In this document: positions 1 through 12,113 of the stretch, in pieces | Position numbering within the stretch: position 1 is the first letter of the stretch | Layout of the letters: every line of letters starts with the position of its first letter | From: Tetrapyrgos nigripes | Lineage: Eukaryota; Basidiomycota; Agaricomycetes; Agaricales; Campanellaceae | Direction: 5' to 3' | DNA: 64,000 nucleotides | Assembly (NCBI GenBank): GCA_013368315.1 | Contig: JAACJM010000022.1 | Coordinates: forward strand, 372,001 to 436,000 | The notes under the pieces: generated by a model | What the model was told of the DNA's origin: nothing | Seen by the model: the letters and a program-made list of their open reading frames with translations, nothing else | The model's database searches: none | Program-made: the position numbers and the translations under genes

Positions 1-545
1 AATAATATTAGCTACTGTACAGTTCTAGGACCTCTAGAGTATAAAAGGACGAAGTACTCGTAGCTAGAAAACAGATTAGTACTCGCGTGTATTGCTGCAG
101 ATTCTGGATAACTCTCGAGAGAAGATTAGGTCTCTCGCTTGCCCAGGCCAGCTTTATATCAATAGGAATTTCTACAAAAACCCAAAACTTTAAAGACTCG
201 AACATTAGTTCACCCTAAGACAAAGATTGTTGTGATTGCATTGGCATATTGGCCCCATATTGTGTTTATTGAACTTAGGCATATTGGCCTCATTGTGTTA
301 TTGAAGATCTAGGCAATTGGCCTCTTATTGTGTTTATCTCGAAGTCAAGAAGACTGTCAATTGTGACCATTGTTATTGTTGAACCCCCTATTGTTCCCCA
401 ATCGGTTCTAGAGCCGTTTACCTTTAAGCTACACAAGTTATACGAGTGTTCTGCCACTTTGGATCACCTCGCATTATATAGCAGGATTGGTGTTTGTGTG
501 TTTTTGGTGTTGTTAGCTTCGATCTTCGAAGCTATTAGCATTATC
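1..545. other. Unassigned sequence with a short tandem repeat
   Basis: No gene is recognisable. Positions about 238-342 hold three imperfect copies of a repeat of roughly 35-50 bp built on GGCATATTGGCC...TTGTGTTTATTGAA. The neighbouring gypsy element loses recognisable RNase H sequence near 545, where an integrase domain would be expected, so this stretch replaces the missing 3' half of that element. Short open frames here resemble nothing I know. Confidence 0.4.
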
Positions 546-1196
546 CACTAGCCAGCCTATTACCGGTCTTCGAGAAAGCGGATCACTTTGATTAAGACTT
601 CCGGGTTTATGGATCAGGATAAAGTCGAATCTGGTAAGAAATAAAGCCATCTTGGCTTGTCATTGGCTAAGTTTCTGAGAGGTGGTGAAATACTCCAGAT
701 TCTTGTGGTCTGTAAGGATTTCGATAGTATGTGGTGCACCTTCAAGGTAATGTCGCCAAGCTTCTAATGACCATATGATTGCCAACAATTCCTTATCATG
801 AATATCATAGTTTCGTTCGGTCTCCAATAAGGATTTCAATAGATAAGCAACTGGATGCCACTTGTCGTCTGATCCTTTCTGCAATAGGATACCTCCTGTG
901 GCATAGTCAGAAGCATCTACTCCTACTCAATATGGCTTGGAGTGATCAGGCATTAATAAGACTGGTGAAGAGGTAAACGCATCTTTGAGTGCCTGAAAGG
1001 CTTTTTCTGCATCCACCAACCATTTCAATGGTTCATCCTTCTTTGTAAGATCGAAAAGTGGTCGAGCAACTTTGGAAAAGTCATGTATAAAACAACGATA
1101 GAAGTTTCCAAATCCTAGGAACGATTGAACATCCTTGACATTACGTGGGGTTGGCCATTTGGCAATGCCTTTGACTTTGATGGGATCCATTGCCAA
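545..1196 (-). pseudogene. RT connection and RNase H region of gypsy pol
   Basis: The stretch 927-1196 encodes MDPIKVKGIAKWPTPRN and VQSFLGFGNFYRCFI, the hallmark connection region after the palm. The stretch 660-884 encodes RNase H: HPVAYLLKSLLETERNYDIH, DKELLAIIWSLEAWRHYLEG and TDHKNLEYF. It continues through a TGA (KLSQ-stop-QARW, Arg expected) and a degraded stretch ending about DPLSRRP near 550. No integrase follows. Confidence 0.82.
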
Positions 1197-2186
1197 TGTG
1201 TTGTGAGAGACAATGAGAGCTAGGAACTCTACCGAAATGGCTTCGAAGGTGCATTTTTCTGGTTTGGCGTAAAGGTCATTTTCCTGAAGTCAAGCAAGCA
1301 CTTGTTTGACCATTTGTTGGTGCTCTTCCAGGGTTTTTGTGAAGATCAAGATATCATCCATGTAGATGACAACATTTCCTGAATTGATGAGGTCCTTGAA
1401 AAGGGTGTTCATCATCACCTGGAACGTTGTGGGGGAGTTCATAAGACCAAAAAACATCACCGTTGGTTCAAAGAGTCCTCTATTTGTTTTGAACGCTGCC
1501 TTCCACTCATCCCCTTCTTTTATTCATACATTATTATACCTCCATTGAAGGTTGATCTTTGAAAAAACTCGTGCCACTTTAAGTTTGTCAACCAACTCTG
1601 ATATGAGTGGTAGAGGGTATTCGTTCTTTATGGTCCCTTTATTCAATGCTTGGTAGTCCTGTACCGGGTGTAGTTTTCTGTCTTTCTTTTTAATGAAGAA
1701 GAAGGGACTTGCCATAGGAGACTTTGATGGTCTTATGTATTCCTTTTCTAAGTTCCCATCGATAAAGTTGTCAAGTTCTTGTTGCTCGTTAGGAGATAAG
1801 GGATAGGTTTTGCAAGGATGAGGTTCAAAGTCCAGCTTCAGTTTGATAGCATGATCCCATTTGCCACGTTTCAGTAGTCGTTCTGAAGTTCGTTTATCAA
1901 AAACTGGTAAAAACTGATGATATTGGGAGAGAATCTTATCTGTAAGTGATACATCATCTTTCATCTTTTGAGCTGCTTCTGCGAGTTCTTGAGCCTTGGT
2001 AAACCCTGTGTGGATCGGTAATTCTGAATCTGATGTTTGGTACTCTTCTTCCTTCCTAAACAGACTCTCTAACACCTCCTGTTCCCATTGGTCCGGAATA
2101 TCCTTCCGATTGAAGTCTTCTTCAGTAAAATAGTTGTAGATTCTGAAGAATGATGAAAAGATCAAATAGGAACCTGATGACACCAA
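1196..2186 (-). pseudogene. Reverse transcriptase domain of gypsy pol
   Basis: The N-terminal portion at 1524-2186 has the family's TYPLSPNEQQELDNFI and DYQALNKGTIKNEYPLPLI stretches. The motif-A stretch reads FSKINLQWRYNNV where the family has a Leu-Asp core, so the motif-A aspartate is Asn here. The YMDD box is intact at 1353-1364 within VIYMDDILIFTKTLEEHQ. Next comes VLA-stop-LQENDLYAKPEKC, where the TGA again replaces an expected Arg. A normal enzyme needs both motif A and YMDD aspartates, so this copy would be inactive even without the stops. Confidence 0.85.
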
Positions 2187-2812
2187 CCTGCAACCTTTGG
2201 CTGTGCAATTAGTTTAAACTGTCCAATTGGTTCTGACCATTTCACTTGGTAATCCTTGTGGTTGGTTCGTGGGTTGATAACCATTGATTTGGGAGTTTTG
2301 GGTTTAGTGCGCAGGTTAAGGACAGGAGGTTGTTTCAAGGTACATGTTTCAGGGCATCTAATCCTATCCACCCTAGAAAACGACCAATCTACCTCTGGAT
2401 TATGCTCTTCTAACCAATCGGTACCAAGAATTATATCGTGATCCCCAATGTCCATAACATAGAATTCAGCTGTTTCTTTGTGATATGATCTTCCATCCTG
2501 AGAATAGATACAGAGTTTTTGAATGGTGTAGTGACATACCCATCCCATGGTGTTTTCGGAACCATCAACATTGCATACAGGGAAAGGGTTTTTAATAGGA
2601 AGGAGAGTTAAATGATTTTCTCATGCGAAACAGCTGTTAATGATAATGCCTTCCACACCACTGTCTATTAGAGCTTCTGCATCAATTTTTCTGCCAGTGA
2701 CTTTGCCAATAAGTTCAGTTTTAAGTGTTATTGAGGGTACCTGTTGGTTACGAGTGACTGCTGACATTCTTAATTCTGAAGGAAAGGTATGCTCACAAAA
2801 GGGGTTCAACAC
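2160..2812 (-). pseudogene. Retropepsin-like aspartic protease of gypsy pol
   Basis: Two adjoining open stretches encode a retroviral-type protease: AEALIDSGVEGIIINSCFA, in which the usual catalytic D-S/T-G reads DSG, then after an in-frame TGA the conserved DIGDHDIILGTDWLEEHNPE region. The TGA falls where Arg is expected (CFA-stop-EN). The following reverse transcriptase is in another frame, overlapping near 2162-2186, so either a programmed frameshift was used or an indel occurred. Non-functional as read. Confidence 0.78.
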
Positions 2813-2883
2813 ATGATATCAATTGTTCATATACTGTCCGGCATACTGTACAACTCCTCCTGACGATGTAGCAGGGGAGTATT

Positions 2884-4491
2884 TCAAAAATCCATCATTT
2901 TCACCATGACATCCTTCAAATATACACTAGCCTGTTCCTTTTCTTCTCCTTCCAAACCCTTGACCTTATTCATCATATCCAAGATATCCTTGATTACATT
3001 ATGAGAGGAAGACAATGATGATGTTTGAGCCACTGTTACTGGTGGTGAACTAGAGGATGATGATGGAGCTGAAGTTTCGGCTGTCCTAACAGCACAAGGA
3101 GGGAAGTTTTGAGAGGTATTTTGAGACGTTGATGACCTTAGAGTATTGCTCGGGAACATCGGACATTCGTTGCTCATGTGTCTGGGTTGTCTGCACGCGA
3201 AGCATGCCCCTAGCTTTCGGAGTCGGTCCCTTTCTTCGGGTGTCAGTTTAGGTAGAGGAGTGAAGGACGAGTTAGCACCTGGTCCCATATTCATAAGCGC
3301 ATTCACGCTTGCTACCATCTGTCATTGAGAAGGACCCGAATTCATTCTTGGCATAGAGAATGGTCTTGATCGTCCTTCTTTCTCTCTCTCATTTATCCAT
3401 TCCAAATGGAGATCCATCGACCTCTCCCTATACTTGTTGAAGTCCTTCCACTTCAGCCATGTTCCCGCTATCGACTTCTGAAGATCTCTCAGAAGGCCTG
3501 CTTTATAGAAATCTAGGAGGGCTGTTTCTCCGTATGTATCAAAGATACTATTATAGCTACTAATGTCTGTTCCCTTCATTCTAGCGTTCTTGATCTTATT
3601 TCTCACAACCTCATCTGCAGCAAGGGCCTTGAAATCCCTTTTGAATCTATCCTTTATCTCCTTTAACGTCATCCATCATCTTTCTTCTGGTTTGAGTTTC
3701 ATATCTTCCTCATCTTCTTCTCATTCTGTGATTCGTTGAGTTGCCCAATCTCCTCCTTTTTCTCCTGTGAAGAACAAGAGGAATAAGGACACCTTGGAGT
3801 CCTCAGTCGAGTACCTAGCCTTGTTCTGATGTAGGTAATTGTTAAATGAAGCTAGCCACCACTTTGCTTCATCATGTTCTCCATTGAAGGCATCAGATTT
3901 CCTTCCTCGTTCAGAAGTACTGTTGGAGTCGTTAGGTGCTACGTCAGACATGGCTGGATCATCTGGATCCGATGGGTTTGGAGAGAAAGGAGGATTTGGA
4001 CGATGAGGGGCTATGGATGTTCCTTTGTTAGACAGAATTACGGGAGAAGAAGGGTTGTCTGGTTCTGATGGATCAGGAGAAGGATCTCGGGGAGGGGTTG
4101 ATGGGTTATCAGAAGATGGATCTGGTAACGGATCTGATGCAGAAGTGGGATCAGGTGGTACGAGAGAAGAGGGTTCTGGATTCAGTTGAGTGTTTGTAGG
4201 AGTAGATGATCCTTGTTCTGGTTCAGTTTCGGGGTTGATTATAGGATGAGCTTTTCGAACAGTGAGTTCTTGGTTGTGCATTACAACTTCACACTCGATA
4301 GGAAGGATTTCGGTTTTGGGAAGTGTTTGAGTGTTGTACCTGTTAATACAGGGCTGGTTTTCACAGAATGTATAAGGTTTCGAACTCTCCAAGTTATAAT
4401 TGCAGTCGAGAACCCTTGGTTTGAAGAAGACGTGTGGACAATCTGCACAGGGAAGACTTGGATCTGCAGATGTGGACCGTCGACTCGTCAT
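2884..4491 (-). pseudogene. gag: gag polyprotein, gypsy type, interrupted by in-frame stops
   Basis: The stretches 3721-4491, 3322-3672 and 2884-3318 all lie in one reading frame, separated only by TGA codons. In order it has a proline/serine/aspartate-rich N-terminal region, a retrotransposon gag capsid-like helical region (FNGEHDEAKWWLASFNNYL onward; WMTLKEIKDRFKRDF; ADEVVRNKI), and a CCHC zinc knuckle with C-x2-C-x4-H-x4-C spacing (CFACRQPRHMSNEC, about 3160-3205). The stops near 3719, 3673 and 3322 each fit an Arg CGA changed to TGA. Gag would package element RNA in a virus-like particle; this copy cannot be translated in full. Confidence 0.82.
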
Positions 4492-4649
4492 ATACTCTTT
4501 CTACAATCTCTCAGGGTCTTCTTTTCTACCCTTTAAATCACCACGAGGATTCAAAGATAAAAGAGGTAGGTGTGCCATAGTCTGTAAGGGACAGTGTAGG
4601 TATATTGTACTCTCTGAGAAATAGAGGTCCTGTAATCCTAACAACAGTT

Positions 4650-5620
4650 TCCTCGGTATTGAGGTTGAGGGTGACTCATATGTACGAATAGACAGAAAGG
4701 ATCACGTCACCTGGTCCCAGTTTCCAAACCCAACGATGTGTACAAATGAAGTTTCAATCATAACTCCAAGGGTCTGCCCGAATGCCTACTGTGTGGCTGC
4801 ACCAGTACTTGGTATGTGGTAGATAGAGCAGAAGAGGAAGAGGAGGTTGTTCATAGTCAGGCAGGCTTTCAGGCAGTTCAAAGCAAATCCAAGAGAATAG
4901 GGAAGACAGAGTGAAAGAAATATATGAAAAGGAGGGACGATTGTTGCTACACTGTTACTCAAAGTACACAGTGGTTATGCAGTCTACTCGAAGTAGTGTC
5001 TGCTTAGCAATCGAAATGTATTCAAATTGCAGGGAGGGAGAACGACACTTGCAATGTAGACAAAATGGTGATAAAAGATAAAAAGAGTTGAGAACAGAGA
5101 TAAACGAGATAGAGGAGGAAAAGACTCAAATAGTGAGGTGGGTGTATGGGAGTTCATTCAAGTGTCAAGGTTGCTGATACACTTGATGGCAAACCACCCA
5201 AGTCACACAGTTTGAGGACAAATACAAAGTGATTGATTGAGATATAGAGAGAAAGAGAAATGAGTAGGCTGACTATGCTCTACACTGCATAGTACTAGTA
5301 TGGAGCAGAGATGAAGTGAACAAACTAAAGGATTAGCTAGAATGTCTAATGGTTTATATAAAAGAACAATGAATAAGTGATAGGAGAAAGATAGGAGAAA
5401 TAGGAGAAATGTAGAAGAAAGTGGAGAAATGTAGGGTAAAGATAGGATCGATGGAATGGAAGATTGATTGACAGGTTTTATAAGGTTTGAAGTCAGTAAT
5501 ATAAGGTTTAAAAGGTTTAAAAGGTTTATCAAGGGAATGCAATAGATGAATGATCAGAAAATGAGTTCAATAATGAAGTAGAAGAAGAAGGAGGACAAAG
5601 AACTGTAGCAGTTCGTGACA
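4650..5620 (-). repeat. Probable 5' LTR of the gypsy element
   Basis: On the minus strand a sequence starting TGTCACGAACTGCTACAG begins at 5620, a typical TG start. A TATA-like TTTATATAA lies at about 5350-5358, as expected inside an LTR promoter. The inner (3') LTR boundary and primer-binding site were not fixed, so the lower coordinate is a guess. No second LTR exists in the window for comparison. Confidence 0.5.
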
Positions 5621-5627
5621 GGAGTCC

Positions 5628-6180
5628 TTGCAAGATCAGTTTCATGAATTGTGTGAAGTTGACAGAACATTCAGCAGAGGAGTCCATGTCTCAGTATATG
5701 CTGTTTTGAAATGTATGATGGTACATAGTCAGGAAATTACTCATACCACTGTCACTTGTCAGGCCTTGCATCCATCACAAGAACCATTAATGATCAATGA
5801 TATAGCAATGCAAGATGTGTATGCACTTCATGATTTTACATCAATTGCTTCATGGGTGTCAAACAACATTGATGTTCAACATACTGCAAGATGTAGTTAT
5901 ACTGGCTGTACAAGAACAAGAACCTATAACACAGAATTTGAATATGCTCTTTCTTTGTTGTGCTTCTACATTGGGTCCAGAACAGAAAGCCAGAGAATGT
6001 ACATTGGATCACAAGTTCAGTCTGACTTCAGAAAATACACTGTACAGATATAGATTAGCTGGCATAATCTACTATGGGGAAGGCCATTTTACAGCTTGAG
6101 TTTTTGATAAATCTTTACGTTGTTTCTATTATGATGGAATGGAAAGTGGTGGGAAATTCAGATGGGCTGGTTGTCTGAGA
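5628..6180 (+). pseudogene. Remnant of a ubiquitin-protease-like (C19-type) protein
   Basis: After a one-base frame change the sequence reads YRLAGIIYYGEGHFTARVF, then a FYYDGM stretch. This resembles the histidine-box region of USP-type cysteine peptidases as found in multicopy proteins of mushroom genomes. The N-terminal part (5628-6050) has no motif I recognise. There is no Cys box and no intact frame. The assignment rests on one short motif, so it is tentative. Confidence 0.3.
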
Positions 6181-6483
6181 GAAAGGAACATCAACTTGAA
6201 CAGCCACAGAGGTAGAAAGGTGGTTTGTGTAATGTATATAAGAGAATAATATATAATTGTTATATTTGTTGCCTTTATTGTATCCAAATGCTTGTGATAC
6301 TATTATACTTGATGTGAAGTGTTAGTGGAGTTCAGACTCGTACTTGCCCCCGTACATGGGGGCCCACATTTCCCTGGTGAAGGTTGCCAGACGGGCTTCG
6401 AGAGAGGCTCACGCATTCTCTTTTTCAATACTTTTGCTTTTCCAGGGTAATACATAGTGTACACTTCAATATTCATGTGCGCT

Positions 6484-9400
6484 CTAACTCGACTTGAATG
6501 CATAATTCGTCCCACAAAACTGAAGATACCCGCTATAGACCCCACTCAAATCCAACTTATCCCACTCGGTATCCCTCGAATCAACCTCCCAAACCGTAAA
6601 CGGCCCCGGCGCTCCAAACATCGAATCCTTTCCATCTGGTGAGAGCCTCACAAACTCTCCATTCTCCAACACTTGCTTACTTCCATCAGCCGCAATCCGG
6701 GATGAATGCTTCACATCCAATCTGTCGTGCTCAAAGTAATTCCCCACCCCTCTCATGGACACGATTACCTCGCTCCCAGAGTGTGTAATCGTGCTCATAA
6801 AAACAGGCTGTCTGTCTTCTGATTGCGGAATGTCAATTTTGGATTTGAGGCCTTGTAGGTAGAAGGCGACGCGGTAGACGCGGACGTTGGCACTAGAGCG
6901 GAAGTCTGTGCTCAGAGGATCCGTATCTTGGCCAGGATAGACGGGCAGTATTGATAGTTTGACTTGCTTATTCTGAAGGAAAGTTTGGAGTTCTTCTGCG
7001 GAGAGATATCGTCGCTTCCCGATACCAGTCTCCCAATTACCTGGGAATAGAGCTGGTGATATACCGGCCTCTTCTTCGCCGCGTAAGAGTAGATCGTCGA
7101 GGTTGGATTTGATAGACGCGAGGACATCAGATGTCAAGGAGAGCGGTATGTCATTCTGATCAATGTCGCCGTTGAAACCTGAACCGTCATACATCTTGAG
7201 CAGGTTTTCAGAGCGGAGAATTTTGAACGTCAAGGCGCGTTGACCGATATTCAGGTATCTGCACGTATGATTGGTATTTTCTCAGGACAGGATTTGGATC
7301 ACAGGTGAAACAAGTACGCACCTCATCACCCTTGCACGCGCGTTCTCGTAGATCATTCGCATGTAATCCGTCATTGCCTGTAGATCTTTTCATGTGGTCA
7401 ATCTCAATGACCAAACGGCGCAAATTTACGGAGCACTTACCTGGACCAATGATGATTATTTTCTGTGCTGTGAGCTTAGCTTCCTGAAGCTTAGACGCTT
7501 CGTCCAAATTGTTCTTGACCACGGTCAGGAGAGCGTTATAAGTGACGATATCGTTATTCCTCGCAACAATCGCATCCGTGAATTCTTTGAACTTTTTCTT
7601 CAACTCATCACCAGCTTCGCCCAACGCGCCCTGCGTGTAATCCGCCAACACCTCTTTGAGCTTGGCTTCCTCAATCAAAAACCCAGGGAGATTACCATCC
7701 ACCTTGAATTCCCCATTTTTCTCCTCTGGACTCAGGTCTCCAGTGAAATCATCGAGGCCAGTGATCGAAGAGTGGTTGACCTTGGATAACAAAAGTTTTT
7801 TGTCGACAGCGACGCCGCTATCGTTCAACACTTTGTTATTCCAGTCGTTCTCCAGCGCGAATATCTGTTTCCCGTACTCGAGGGGATCTTTCGGCTTCTC
7901 CGCGATCTTCATAAGGGCATTGATAACCGATTTGAATGTGAGACCATGGGATTCCTTGATCTTATCCACGACTTTCTCATAAGCAGTAATGAGAGCCTCG
8001 TGGTCTAGATCGAGGGCCGCACCAGCAGAAAGGACCTTCTTGTCGAGAGTGTTAAGTTGGTCGACAAGTTCGGACTTCTCGCCTTTCATCTTTTGAAGTG
8101 TGGAATCGATTGTGGAGGAAGCTTGCAGAGCCTCGTGATTGACTTCCTTCTGTTGGTCGAGGGCAGCGTGATACTGGATATAGGAAGTCTCGAGGCGAGT
8201 GTAAACTACGATAGCATTTCCTAAAACGGCGTTATAGATGTCCCAGGAGAGACGAGGAACCCAGTAGCGGGTGTACCCATAAAAGTCGACGTTTCCTGCT
8301 TGGAGGACGCAGAGTTGACCCATTGCTTTGGTCTTGAGATCCTCTAAACGAGCAAGAGCGTTGGTCACTTGGAGGGTTTCTTGCTGTTCCTCATATGCCT
8401 AACCACGAGAGAGAGAAAGGAATGAGTAAATCGTTGAAGTGGGATCAAAAGAACGACTAGCCTTGTAGAGCGGATCACTCTCCTGAAGAGGAAGAAAACG
8501 AAGACGGTATAGTAGGCGCTGAAGGAGCTGCATAGCTTTTTGACGACATGTATCGGTGGCGAAATACCAATATGTCATTGCACGCTCGTACAACATCTCG
8601 CACTGCTCAGGGTGCACAGAGACTAGGGTCTGTTTCCGCAAACGTTTGGCATCGAGGTCCCTAAGGAAGATGTAGGGCTCGTCACTGCCAACACTGCCCG
8701 GTTTCCCTGCACTACCACGCGAGCCATCAGAGATGCCGAGGTAAGAGCCAGCTTCGCCGCCTTCGACGTGGATATTCCCGTGCAGCTGGCTGCTGTCTTT
8801 AACAAATTGCGCCTGGAGATTTTGGCGGACCTCCGAGACAACATTCTTGGCTTCGTTAACTGTGGGAGGACTATCCAGGGAATCCACAACACGATCAGAG
8901 AGTTTCTGGATGGGTGCCACGAGCACGACGAGATCCTTAGTGGACAAATCTCCTGTTGTAGTTGAAGTTGAATAAGAGGAACGCGAGTCCGGTTTGGTGG
9001 TCTTCAGGATCGCAACAAGATCGAGATAGGCAGGGTGTTGGTCTGTGAGAATCGACGTGATCTCGTATTTGCTGCGTGCAAATGCGTCACAAAGGCTCGA
9101 GACGTCCATCATTGCGTGGTACGCCACGAGTTGGACGTGTCCTCCATGTCCTCCGTTACCAGCAGTAGCTCCTTTCTCTCGAGTATCTCCGCCGTCGCCT
9201 CCCCTTGCTGCGACTCGAAGGTCAGAGGTTGTTTGGGTGCTACAGCTCTCTATATAAATGGACAGTACGCCTGCATCCCGACCATCCATTGATTCTGTAG
9301 GAGTTCCACCGGAATGATTATCGACTCCAGGAGCAGCAACAATGCTGAGAGATGGATCATCCTTGGTTGAAGGAGGATCAACGAGGGTGAAATCGTGGGT

Positions 9401-9706
9401 AGAAATCGTACAAGCTGCATCCGCGTTGAGGTCGACGGCAAATGATTTGGAGAGCTGAATAAATTCGGCGAAAACATGAAAGGCTTTGCGATTGATAGCG
9501 GTTTTAGTGCCGAGGTCAGAGTTCTCGCCGAGACGTATGCCCTTTTCTGCGACGGAAAGTTGAATCGTCCATTCCCCGTTCACCCTGTAGAGACGGAAGG
9601 ACTGATCAGGGGGAAGATTGATACGTTCTAATACCAGAACAACCCATTGGAATCAGTGCATTGCTCCGCACGCTAGAAGGTCAGACTCACCGCTACCGTT
9701 GGACAT
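6484..9706 (-). CDS. Gene A: 992-aa glycine-rich / alpha-helical protein, function unknown
   Basis: Five exons: 9691-9706, 8462-9627, 7441-8398, 7322-7385 and 6484-7258. They sum to 2979 nt, exactly 993 codons. The start is ATG at 9706 in a 16-nt first exon (MSNGS), joined through a 63-nt GT-AG intron. Residues about 146-170 and 290-320 are Gly-rich (GGDGGDTREKGATAGNGGHG; SDGSRGSAGKPGS). Residues about 395-715 are strongly helical with heptad-like stretches. About 735-992 look like a mixed beta domain. No signal peptide or membrane segment is visible. The intron at 8399-8461 uses GC-AG ends; unspliced it leaves an in-frame TAG at 8399-8401. The helical part is loosely reminiscent of alpha-helical pore-forming proteins, but I do not recognise the family and assign no function. 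Confidence 0.85.
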
Positions 9707-9874
9707 GAGCAAATTCCGACAATTCTCAAAGGTAAGAGAATGTCAATATTGTAGAGCTAGAGCTGGGGAGTACTCTTCAGTCCACGTTGGGGAGATACCA
9801 CTATCACGCCGCATGTGCCGTGAGATGACTAATACAGTGTGTGACATTCCGGAGGTCTTTCCGCTCGACGGATA

Positions 9875-10524
9875 CTATTCGTGACCTAGAAGTGGAAGAA
9901 AGAATGTCGATGAATTAAAACTTTCACAAATCTTTGCCGTTGTCCGAAAAAATTTACACACCTCAAGTCTATGGTATAAGCCTTTATTTTATCAAATCTG
10001 CAGGGTTTTCCAAGGGATGTGGATACAAGCCGTAGAGGGCCGATGAGGGACGTTTTGTGACGGCGTATTGGCGGGGAAGTGGAAGATGTCACAGGTGTGA
10101 CCTTCCTTCAAAAAAGCAGGTGCCGAGCGGAGTTTGAAGCAACTTTTCTATCACTTCCACCTCATTTGCTGCGTAAAAAGGCACAACACTCAAATTTTGG
10201 CCCGGGAAAAGGCTGGATACAAATAAAATCAGTCGTAGGGACGACCATATTAAGTTTCACAAAAGATTTTCAATGGGATAGCTTATGTGAAAGCCTTTCA
10301 CTTCTGTCACGCTCGCGGAAATGTACTTTGTTCGTCGTTTTCAGCCCATGGCAAACGTCTCAGTGCAAACCTAGTAAATCTGGTTACATAGAAATGTAAG
10401 TGATATGTGAAAGTATCTATTATTCAATTTTTATGAAGGGAGATGAGGGAGGAACAAAGATATGGACAGATTTCTTCGGAATCTTCCACTTCTAGGGCCC
10501 ATGTCACTTCTAGGTCACGAATAG
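9875..10524. mobile_element. MITE of Tc1/mariner type (650 bp)
   Basis: A perfect 20-bp terminal inverted repeat, CTATTCGTGACCTAGAAGTG, occurs at 9875-9894 and inverted at 10505-10524. The dinucleotide TA flanks both ends (9873-9874 and 10525-10526), as for Tc1/mariner insertions. No transposase fragment is visible inside, so it is non-autonomous. It lies about 170 bp upstream of gene A's start. Confidence 0.85.
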
Positions 10525-10526
10525 TA

Positions 10527-11448
10527 AATTGGTGTATGAAGCCAGTTCTCGGACAAAAGTCCTAATGTCAATTGCCATGGCGTATGTTATATTGCGTGAG
10601 AGTGATGTTCCCGACAAATGCGAGCTTTACCGAGTATCAAACTAATGTTTCGCACTAATGCGAGAGTCTGTTGCATGAAAGTCAATGCTTGAAGTCAGTA
10701 AATGTTCAGGTCCTCTTGGTCAGGTATGAGGTTTGCATGGCTTAATTAGAGAGATGAAGCGGTTGTCATTTATATCTTAGCTGTCACTAATGACTATTGG
10801 TATTCAAGAGTGAGTTCAGGTGTAAGGAATGACATGATGTATGGTTGGAGATCTAGGTTGAGATAATGGTCATTCAAAGCTCTATGAATGCGCCGCATTG
10901 AGTACAAAAACGAGGTGCTACCTTGGCTATACTGGTCAACTTGATCTTCTACCTCTTCTCTCTGCTTCGACACTAGGCCTCAAAGGGATAAGTCACGTGA
11001 TCTGAGATTGGGAGCGGCTTCCGGTGACTCGTCAACAATGTACCTCCTCTTACGCATGCCTATGACTTCCAGGGGGCCTTAATACCAGATTCCTCCCCTC
11101 CACAACACTTCCAGTCGCTGGGATAGCATTGGAAGAGACCAGTCTGAGAGCTGACTTACATTGACCTGAGCTCTGACATGCATAGCTTTGGCATTACTGA
11201 GGACGGTCATTTGGTATCTGCCAGATCCAGACCACGCATATGTCGGGGAGCTAATATAACTCACGATCAACTCAGCCTGACGTAACCTGAGAAAGGTATT
11301 TTTGTCCGAAAAATGCTGTCATATTGGTGTTTTTGGTGTGTATGCGATATATGTACCGTGCTTTTTAATATCCTGGTACTTATCATGCTTGGTGTAGAAT
11401 TTCTTCAGACTTCTATTCACTAGAACAACTCGGACAAGGGCACGTTGT
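10527..11448. other. Intergenic stretch, nothing recognised
   Basis: No coding pattern, RNA gene or clear repeat is seen between the two MITEs. Short open frames here lack conserved-looking composition. Confidence 0.4.
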
Positions 11449-12113
11449 CACACCGAAAAGGGACAAATTTCCGCTCGACGGATACATGACCGGATATGTG
11501 TATGAAAACGAGATATATTTGGAACCTAGATATAAGTACAAAAAGATGATGTATCTGTAAGCTAGATATTTGATCAGAAAGTCGCTATATAAGGATGAAT
11601 TTTTAGTATATTTGATTGGTGTGCGGACATATTCTGTATCAAAGCTATTGAAAGAACTACAAAAAGACCTTAAATCAGGATTCCAGACATGGTTACGGAT
11701 ATGTGTCCGAAAAGACAATAAGTCCGGATTCCGGACAAGGGTCCCGATAGTAGTTGTGGCAGATGAACTGATAGATCAGAATGAATGCTATAAAAATATC
11801 AGTATTACGGACATATAAACTATACGCACCCACCGGATGTATTGTCTTTTCGGACACATATCCGTAACTATATCCGGATTCTCGATTCGAGGTCGTTTTG
11901 TACTTCTTTTAATAGCTTTGATACATAACATGTCTACACACCAATCAAATATACTAAAAGGCATCCCTATATAGCAACTTTCTGTTCAAATATCTAGCTT
12001 ACTGATACATCATGTTTTTTGTACTTATATCTAGTTTCCAGATATATCTCATTTTCATACACATATCCGGTCACATATCCGTTGAGCGGAAATTTGTCCC
12101 TTTTCAGCGTGTG
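11449..12113. mobile_element. Foldback-type MITE with inverted arms of about 275 bp
   Basis: The left arm (11449 to about 11725) and right arm (about 11845-12113) are inverted, imperfect copies over roughly 275 bp. Both contain, for example, GAAAAGGGACAAATTTCCGC and TTAGTATATTTGATTGGTGT. A core of about 115 bp separates them. The flanks offer only TGT as a possible short duplication, so the superfamily is unclear. A fragment matching the arm end (TTTCCGCTCGACGGATAC) also sits at about 9858-9875, directly against the Tc1-type MITE. Confidence 0.75.

Larger units (their letters stand above)
545..5620 (-). mobile_element. Decayed Ty3/gypsy LTR retrotransposon, integrase end missing
   Basis: Read on the minus strand, the order is probable 5' LTR, gag with zinc knuckle, aspartic protease, reverse transcriptase and RNase H, which is the Ty3/gypsy order. 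The element ends inside or just after RNase H near 545; no integrase, polypurine tract or 3' LTR is visible. Coding regions carry many in-frame stops and at least one frame change. At least five stops are TGA where an arginine CGA is expected. The element is 3'-truncated and inactive. Confident as to class; exact ends are uncertain. Confidence 0.88.
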
